Shown: in pieces, positions 60,051 to 64,000 of the stretch | Numbering within the stretch: the first letter of the stretch is position 1 | Layout of the letters: each line of letters starts with the position of its first letter | Notes under the pieces: generated by a model | Told to the model about the DNA's origin: nothing | What the model saw: only the letters and a program-made list of their open reading frames with translations | Databases searched by the model: none | Made by a program: the position numbers and the translations under genes | Assembly (NCBI RefSeq): GCF_050632745.1 | Contig: NZ_JBODSD010000003.1 | Span: 248,001 to 312,000 of the forward strand | Origin: Mumia sp050632745 | GTDB lineage: Bacteria; Actinomycetota; Actinomycetes; Propionibacteriales; Nocardioidaceae | Reading direction: 5' to 3' | Length of the DNA stretch: 64,000 bases

Positions 60051-60114
60051 TGGACATCTCAGCGACGCGGGGCTGCGACGCCGAGTGTGTCGGAACGTCG
60101 CTGAGTGCGGTCCA
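60051..60114. repeat. 64-bp imperfect palindrome upstream of the hydrolase gene
   Basis: TGGACATCTCAGCGACG (60051-60067) is complementary to CGTCGCTGAGTGCGGTCCA (60096-60114) apart from a small bulge. A CG-rich middle holds further short complements. It sits in the 240-bp gap between the lipoprotein and hydrolase genes and looks like a third palindrome type. No gene is seen in the gap. Confidence 0.6.
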
Positions 60115-60199
60115 TGCGGTCCTTCGGGCCGCCGGCATCTGGAAGGGACCCGGCACGCGCGCGGCGATGAGTTCGCGCGGGGGCTGGAGTCAGCCACCC

Positions 60200-60943
60200 A
60201 TGACCACCTTCGTCCTGATCCCCGGAGCCGGCGGCGACCCTGCGTACTGGTCCCGCCTGGTGCCCGAGCTCGAGCGCCGTGGCCACACCGCGATCCCGGT
60301 CGACGTCCCGCAGCAGGACGCGTCGACGGGCGTCGAGGACCACGCGCAGGTCGTGCTCGACGCGATCACCGCTGCCGACCCGACCGCTGCCGGACCGACC
60401 GCCGCCGGACCGACGCGCGACGAGCCCCTCGTCGTTGTCGCGCAGTCGATGGGCGCGTACATCGGCCCGCTCGTCTGCGCGAGGATCCCCGTCGACCTGC
60501 TCGTCCTCCTCAACCCGATGATCCCGTCGCCCGGCGAGTCCCCCGGCGAGTGGTGGTCGGCGGTCGGGTCCTCGGCGGCACGGCGCGAGGCCGGCTGGGA
60601 CGACTTCGACATCGAGCGCGACTTCTTCCACGACGTGCCGGACGACCTCACGGCGGAGATGCTCGGCGGCGAGGACCGCGAGCCGTCGGACCGGTCGTTC
60701 GCCGAGCCGTGGCCGCTGGAGCAGTGGCCCGACGTCCGGACGGTGGTGGTGGCCGCGACCGACGACCGGATCTTCCCCATCGCCTTCCAGCGTCGTGTCG
60801 CGCAGGACCGGCTGGGGCTCGCGCCGGACGAGATACCAGGCGGCCACCTCGTCGCGCTCAGCCGACCCGCCGAGCTGGCGGACCGCCTGGAGGCGGTGGC
60901 AGCGGCTCCGACGGTTGACCCGGACCCCAGGGTTCGGCCCTAG
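60200..60943 (+). CDS. Alpha/beta-hydrolase (esterase-like)
   Basis: A 247-residue alpha/beta-hydrolase of the EstC/salicylate-esterase-like group. The oxyanion region is LIPGAGGDPAYWSRLVPELE. The nucleophile elbow is VVAQSMGAYIG with Ser near 90, and the catalytic acid and His are in AATDDRIFPIAFQRR and IPGGHLVALSRP. The substrate is unknown. A 15-bp tandem DNA repeat (60370-60415) gives an ADPTAAGPTAAGPT loop before the nucleophile strand. ATG 60200 is chosen because the fold begins at once. Confidence 0.88.
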   Translation: MTTFVLIPGAGGDPAYWSRLVPELERRGHTAIPVDVPQQDASTGVEDHAQVVLDAITAADPTAAGPTAAGPTRDEPLVVVAQSMGAYIGPLVCARIPVDLLVLLNPMIPSPGESPGEWWSAVGSSAARREAGWDDFDIERDFFHDVPDDLTAEMLGGEDREPSDRSFAEPWPLEQWPDVRTVVVAATDDRIFPIAFQRRVAQDRLGLAPDEIPGGHLVALSRPAELADRLEAVAAAPTVDPDPRVRP

Positions 60944-60946
60944 CCT
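60915..60946 (+). promoter_or_regulatory. MerR-type promoter of the regulator-peroxiredoxin gene
   Basis: TTGACC (60915-60920) and TAGCCT (60941-60946) are 20 bp apart, an over-long MerR-type spacer. Between them ACCC-CA-GGGT (60924-60933) is dyad-symmetric. The ATG follows TAGCCT after 7 nt. This suggests autoregulation and a leaderless transcript. It partly overlaps the end of the hydrolase gene. Confidence 0.55.
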
Positions 60947-60953
60947 CGGTGCC

Positions 60954-61949
60954 ATGAGAGTCGGTGAGCTGCGTCGGCAGACCGGCGCCACGGTGCGTGC
61001 CCTGCGCTACTACGAGCGCCTCGGCCTGATCGTCCCCGACCGGTCCGCCAACGGCTACCGGTCGTACGACCCGGTCGCCGTCGACCAGGTGCGCCAGGTC
61101 CAGCACCTCACTCGCCTCGGGTTCCGGGTCGCGCAGACGAAGCCGTTCCTCGACTGCCTCGGATCGGGGCACGTGACGGCCGACGACTGCCCGGCATCGC
61201 TGGCCGCGTACCGGTCGGCCATCGCGCAGCTGACGGACCGGATCGACGAGCTCGACGCGTGGCGGGGCGCCCTCGCGTCCCGGCTGGACGCGGCCGCTGA
61301 ACGGGTGATGGGGACGTCTGGCCGGGCGTCCAGCCGCGGGACGGCACCGTCCGCTCGGGTCGTACCGGCGCCGCGCGAGAAGGTCGAGCCGACGCGGGCG
61401 TCCACGCCAGCGATCGTCGGCAGCCCCGTGCCCGACGTGACGCTCGCCGCGAGCGACGGCCGTACGGTTCACCTCCCGACGGCGAGCCTCGACCGCGTGG
61501 TCCTGTACGTCTATCCGCTGACGGGCAAGCCGGGCGTCGACCTTCCGGAGGGGTGGGAGACGATCCCGGGCGCGCGGGGCTGTACGGCGGAGGCCTGCGG
61601 GTTCCGGGACCATCACGAGGACGTCCGCGAGGCCGGCGCCCAGGTGGTCTACGGGCTGTCGTCCCAGCCGACCGACTACCAGGCCGAGCTCGTCGAGCGG
61701 CTCGGACTCCCGTTCACGATGCTCTCCGACCCCGAGCTCGTGCTCGCCCGCGAGCTCGGCCTCGCGACCTTCGACGCCGGCCCGATGCGGCTGTACCGGC
61801 GTACGACGCTGGTCCTCGGGGCTGGACGCGTCCAGCACGTGTGGACCGACGTCCCCGATCCCGCACGGCACGCCCTCGACGTGCTGGCGTGGCTGCGCGC
61901 CCATCCGCGGTCGCCTGACGACGGGCACACGGATGCCGCTGCGCGGTGA
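60954..61949 (+). CDS. MerR regulator fused to a PrxQ/BCP-type peroxiredoxin
   Basis: A 331-residue two-domain protein. Residues 1-120 are a MerR regulator: winged helix VGELRRQTGATVRALRYYER, the YRSYDP hairpin and a dimerisation coil with two cysteines (CLGSGH..DDCPAS). After a linker, residues about 155-320 form a thioredoxin-fold AhpC/TSA domain (LVYPLTG-like YVYPLTGKPGV). GCTAEACGFRD has peroxidatic Cys210 and a putative resolving Cys215. It probably senses peroxide directly on the DNA-bound factor (inference). Confidence 0.85.
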   Translation: MRVGELRRQTGATVRALRYYERLGLIVPDRSANGYRSYDPVAVDQVRQVQHLTRLGFRVAQTKPFLDCLGSGHVTADDCPASLAAYRSAIAQLTDRIDELDAWRGALASRLDAAAERVMGTSGRASSRGTAPSARVVPAPREKVEPTRASTPAIVGSPVPDVTLAASDGRTVHLPTASLDRVVLYVYPLTGKPGVDLPEGWETIPGARGCTAEACGFRDHHEDVREAGAQVVYGLSSQPTDYQAELVERLGLPFTMLSDPELVLARELGLATFDAGPMRLYRRTTLVLGAGRVQHVWTDVPDPARHALDVLAWLRAHPRSPDDGHTDAAAR

Positions 61950-62589
61950 CGTGCGCGGGGCGGTCGTCTTCGACCTCGACGGCACCCTGGTCGACAGCAC
62001 CGAGGTCGCCGCACAGGCGTACGTCAGGACCCTCGCCGACCTCGGCGTGCAGGCGTCGGCGCAGCAGGTGAGGGACGTCTGGGACGTGCGGTCGACGTCG
62101 CAGGTGCTCGCCCACTTCCTTCGGCGACCGTGCCGGGCGAGCGAGCTGGAGCTGTACGGGCGCACCGCGGTCGCCGCACTGACTGACGCGCCGCTCTTCC
62201 CGGGGATCACGAGCCTCCTCGATCACCTGGAGCGGGTGGGGTACGCGCTCGGGGTGCTCACCGGAGCGGCGCGTGTCGCCGCCGACGCGGTGCTCGCCCG
62301 GCACGGGATCGCGACGCGGTTCGGCGCGGTCCTGTGCGGTGACGAGGGGATCGCGCCGAAGCCTTCCCCCGAGGGGCTCCTCGCGGTCTGCGCGCGACTG
62401 GGAGTCTCTCCCGCCACGACCGCGTACGTCGGCGACACCGCGACGGACCTGGCGTGCGCGTCGGCCGCGGGGGTGCGCGGGATCGCGGCAGCGTGGCGGC
62501 CCGGCTCGCACCCCGACGCCGTGGGCGACGACCCTCCGCTCGCCCGCACCCCGTCGGCGGTCGTCGACGTGCTGGGTGCGGGGGTGTGA
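61933..62589 (+). CDS. HAD-family phosphatase
   Basis: A 218-residue haloacid-dehalogenase-type hydrolase, close to phosphoglycolate phosphatase in pattern. Motif I is VVFDLDGTLVDST. Motif II is in LGVLTGAAR, motif III uses the Lys in IAPKPSPEGL, and motif IV is YVGDTATDLACA. It probably dephosphorylates a small sugar phosphate. The ATG overlaps the upstream gene by 17 nt; GTG 61951 is a possible later start. The overlap implies translational coupling. Confidence 0.88.
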   Translation: MPLRGDVRGAVVFDLDGTLVDSTEVAAQAYVRTLADLGVQASAQQVRDVWDVRSTSQVLAHFLRRPCRASELELYGRTAVAALTDAPLFPGITSLLDHLERVGYALGVLTGAARVAADAVLARHGIATRFGAVLCGDEGIAPKPSPEGLLAVCARLGVSPATTAYVGDTATDLACASAAGVRGIAAAWRPGSHPDAVGDDPPLARTPSAVVDVLGAGV

Positions 62590-62596
62590 GCGCGGG

Positions 62597-63565
62597 TCAG
62601 AGCAGCCGCGACAGCAGGTGCCACGAGACGTTGCTGCCCGACAGCACGACGCCCACCGGTCCGTCGACCGTCCGCCCCTCGGCGACGTCGGCGCGCGCCC
62701 CCGCGAGCGCCGCCGCACCCGCCGGCTCGACGACGACCCGCAGGAGTCGCGTCGCCGTCACCATGGCCTCGAGGATCGCGTCGTCCGGCACGGTCCGTAC
62801 CCGCAGGTCGCCGGCCGCGGCGATGAGTCCGAAGGGCACGGCGCCAGGCGCGGGCGCCGTCAGCCCGTCCGCGACCGTGCTGATCGACGGCGACCGGACC
62901 GGCCTGCCGGCGGCGAGCGAACGCACCATGCCGTCGGAGCCCGTCGGCTGGACGCCGACCAGCTCGACACGGGACCCGAACGCCCGTCGGGCCAGGACCG
63001 CACCGGCGAGGAGACCGCCTCCCGAGCACGGGATGTACACGCGCGCGAGAGGCGGGCTGTCCTCCAACAGCTCGAGCGTCGCGGTCGCCGCTCCGGCGAC
63101 CACCATCGGATCGTCGTACGGGTGGACGAAGGTCAGCGCATGGTCGGCCTGGAGCTGACGAGCCCTCACGAACGCCGCCGCCGCGTCGACGACACCGTCG
63201 GTGACGAGGGTCGCTCCGAGCTCGAGGACTGCAGCCCGCTTCTCGGCCACGGCATCCTCCGGCATCACGACGGTCAGCCGGGCCCCGAGGCTGCGCGCGG
63301 CGAACGCGGCACCGAGGGCGGCGTTGCCGGCGCTCACCGTCACCAGCCCGCGGTCGCGCTCCGCGTCGCCCAGGGTCCGGATCCTGTTCAGGGCGCCGCG
63401 CACCTTGAACGACCCGGTCCGCTGCAGCCCCTCCGCCTTCGCGTGCACCGGCAGTCCGGCCCAGGCGTCGAGCTGCGCGGCCGTGAGCACCGGGGTGCGC
63501 GCCACGGCAGAAGCCAGCGACGCTGCCGCCTCGCGTACGTGATCGACGTCGAGGGCGACCGTCAT
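62597..63565 (-). CDS. Threonine/serine dehydratase-like PLP enzyme
   Basis: A 322-residue fold-type II PLP enzyme. The Schiff-base lysine is Lys54 in TGSFKVRGALN. The phosphate-binding glycine loop is SGGGLLAGAVL and SAGNAALGAAFAARSLG precedes it. The family acts on threonine, serine or hydroxyaspartate; the substrate is not certain. No ACT regulatory domain is present, so it is the catabolic/racemase-like type. The start overlaps the next minus-strand stop (ATGA), so it is second in an operon with the metallophosphatase. Confidence 0.9.
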   Translation of the reverse strand: MTVALDVDHVREAAASLASAVARTPVLTAAQLDAWAGLPVHAKAEGLQRTGSFKVRGALNRIRTLGDAERDRGLVTVSAGNAALGAAFAARSLGARLTVVMPEDAVAEKRAAVLELGATLVTDGVVDAAAAFVRARQLQADHALTFVHPYDDPMVVAGAATATLELLEDSPPLARVYIPCSGGGLLAGAVLARRAFGSRVELVGVQPTGSDGMVRSLAAGRPVRSPSISTVADGLTAPAPGAVPFGLIAAAGDLRVRTVPDDAILEAMVTATRLLRVVVEPAGAAALAGARADVAEGRTVDGPVGVVLSGSNVSWHLLSRLL

Positions 63566-64000
63566 CGGTACGCCATCGGGGCAGCGTCGACCTCGTAGAC
63601 GAGCTCGCCGGCGCGCGGGTCGTGAGCGGTCAGGGTGGCGACGATCGGCGTGCCGTGCCTGCCGACCTCGACCACGGCAGCCGCCGGACCCAGGACACCT
63701 CGGATCCTGCCCACCGGTGCCGCGAGGTCGATCCGCGTGACGATCCCGGGAGCGACGTGCACCGGGACGGTCCCGAGGGCTCCGGCCATCTGGTGGTGGA
63801 GGTGGCCGCACAGCACAGCGACGACGTCGGTCCCCTCGACGACCTGCCGCAGCCGAGCGGGCTCGCGCAGGACCATGTCGGCCATCGGATGCCGAGCGGG
63901 CGAGATCGGAGGGTGGTGGAGCGCGAGGACGGTGCCGCGCTCGGCGGGCTCGGCCAGCACCTCGCGCAACCAGTCGAGCTGAGCGTCGTCGAGGTGGCCG
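63562..64000 (-). CDS. Calcineurin-like metallophosphoesterase (partial, 5' end outside the window)
   Basis: The C-terminal part of a CpdA/Icc-like metallophosphoesterase. The frame is open to the window edge, beginning GHLDDAQLDWLREVLAE. Metal-binding motifs seen are LALHHPPI and CGHLHHQ. The N-terminal motifs (DxH, GDxxD, GNHD) must lie beyond 64000. Its stop overlaps the dehydratase start by 4 nt. In the family it acts on cyclic nucleotides or phosphodiesters; the substrate is unknown. Confidence 0.88.
   Translation of the reverse strand, partial: GHLDDAQLDWLREVLAEPAERGTVLALHHPPISPARHPMADMVLREPARLRQVVEGTDVVAVLCGHLHHQMAGALGTVPVHVAPGIVTRIDLAAPVGRIRGVLGPAAAVVEVGRHGTPIVATLTAHDPRAGELVYEVDAAPMAYR

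Noticed and set aside
1..64000. CRISPR array, prophage, IS element, tRNA or rRNA
   Set aside because: No regularly spaced direct repeats with unique spacers, no integrase or transposase frame, and no tRNA cloverleaf or rRNA sequence was recognised by eye.

Overview
This window comes from a high-GC actinobacterium. The evidence is very high third-position GC, GTG and TTG starts, the frequent string CGTACG, paired furA-katG, an HU-like protein, DUF5926 and a paa operon with a TetR gene at its end. Gene content and dispersed palindromes fit a soil member of the Nocardioidaceae or a relative. That placement is inference from style, not from a marker gene. I see no rRNA, tRNA, phage, IS element or CRISPR array, so this looks like chromosomal housekeeping and catabolic territory.

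Layout. 1-4.9 kb: phenylacetyl-CoA epoxidase operon paaABCDE with a PaaI-type thioesterase and a convergent PaaR-like TetR regulator. 5-8.8 kb: a membrane-anchored DUF4185-type protein, a DUF308 membrane protein, a cytochrome P450 and a frameshifted DUF488 gene. 8.8-14.1 kb: a secreted nuclease and a secreted 5'-nucleotidase that share a C-terminal Ig-like domain, a likely extracellular nucleic-acid scavenging pair. 14.2-18.2 kb: YigZ family protein and a large secreted GH78 rhamnosidase behind a LacI-type operator. 18.3-24.3 kb: a three-subunit molybdenum aldehyde/xanthine oxidoreductase with a divergent TetR, then a DHA2 efflux pump behind twin operators. 24.4-34.8 kb: secreted M6 and M14 peptidases around a purine-salvage operon (phosphorylase, NCS1 permease, NmrA-like protein), a 26-residue membrane microprotein and a MocR-like regulator that lacks the PLP lysine. 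34.9-39.2 kb: gamma-carbonic anhydrase, TetR, a TrmB/LuxR hybrid regulator, an SDR and a quinone reductase with a SoxR-like box. 39.2-44.9 kb: leucine catabolism (methylcrotonyl-CoA carboxylase beta and alpha, HMG-CoA lyase) with AraC and VOC genes. 45-55.4 kb: VOC and AbiEi/DUF559 proteins, furA-katG, EcsC, aat, HU, Fpg, rhodanese, a repeat-rich membrane protein and DUF5926. 55.5-64 kb: an aromatic-amino-acid attenuator ahead of DAHP synthase, a two-subunit acyl-CoA dehydrogenase, a lipoprotein, an alpha/beta hydrolase, a MerR-peroxiredoxin fusion, a HAD phosphatase, a threonine-dehydratase-like enzyme and a partial metallophosphatase.

The most interesting non-gene signals are these. The DAHP synthase leader encodes a 19-residue peptide carrying TTT-TAT codons, followed by a terminator hairpin. 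Four copies of a roughly 70-bp palindrome sit at the 3' ends of genes. A second repeat family (GTATCGAGAC type) has become protein-coding inside the carboxylase alpha subunit. Several genes have a TANNNT hexamer 6-7 nt before the start codon and no Shine-Dalgarno sequence, which suggests leaderless transcripts.
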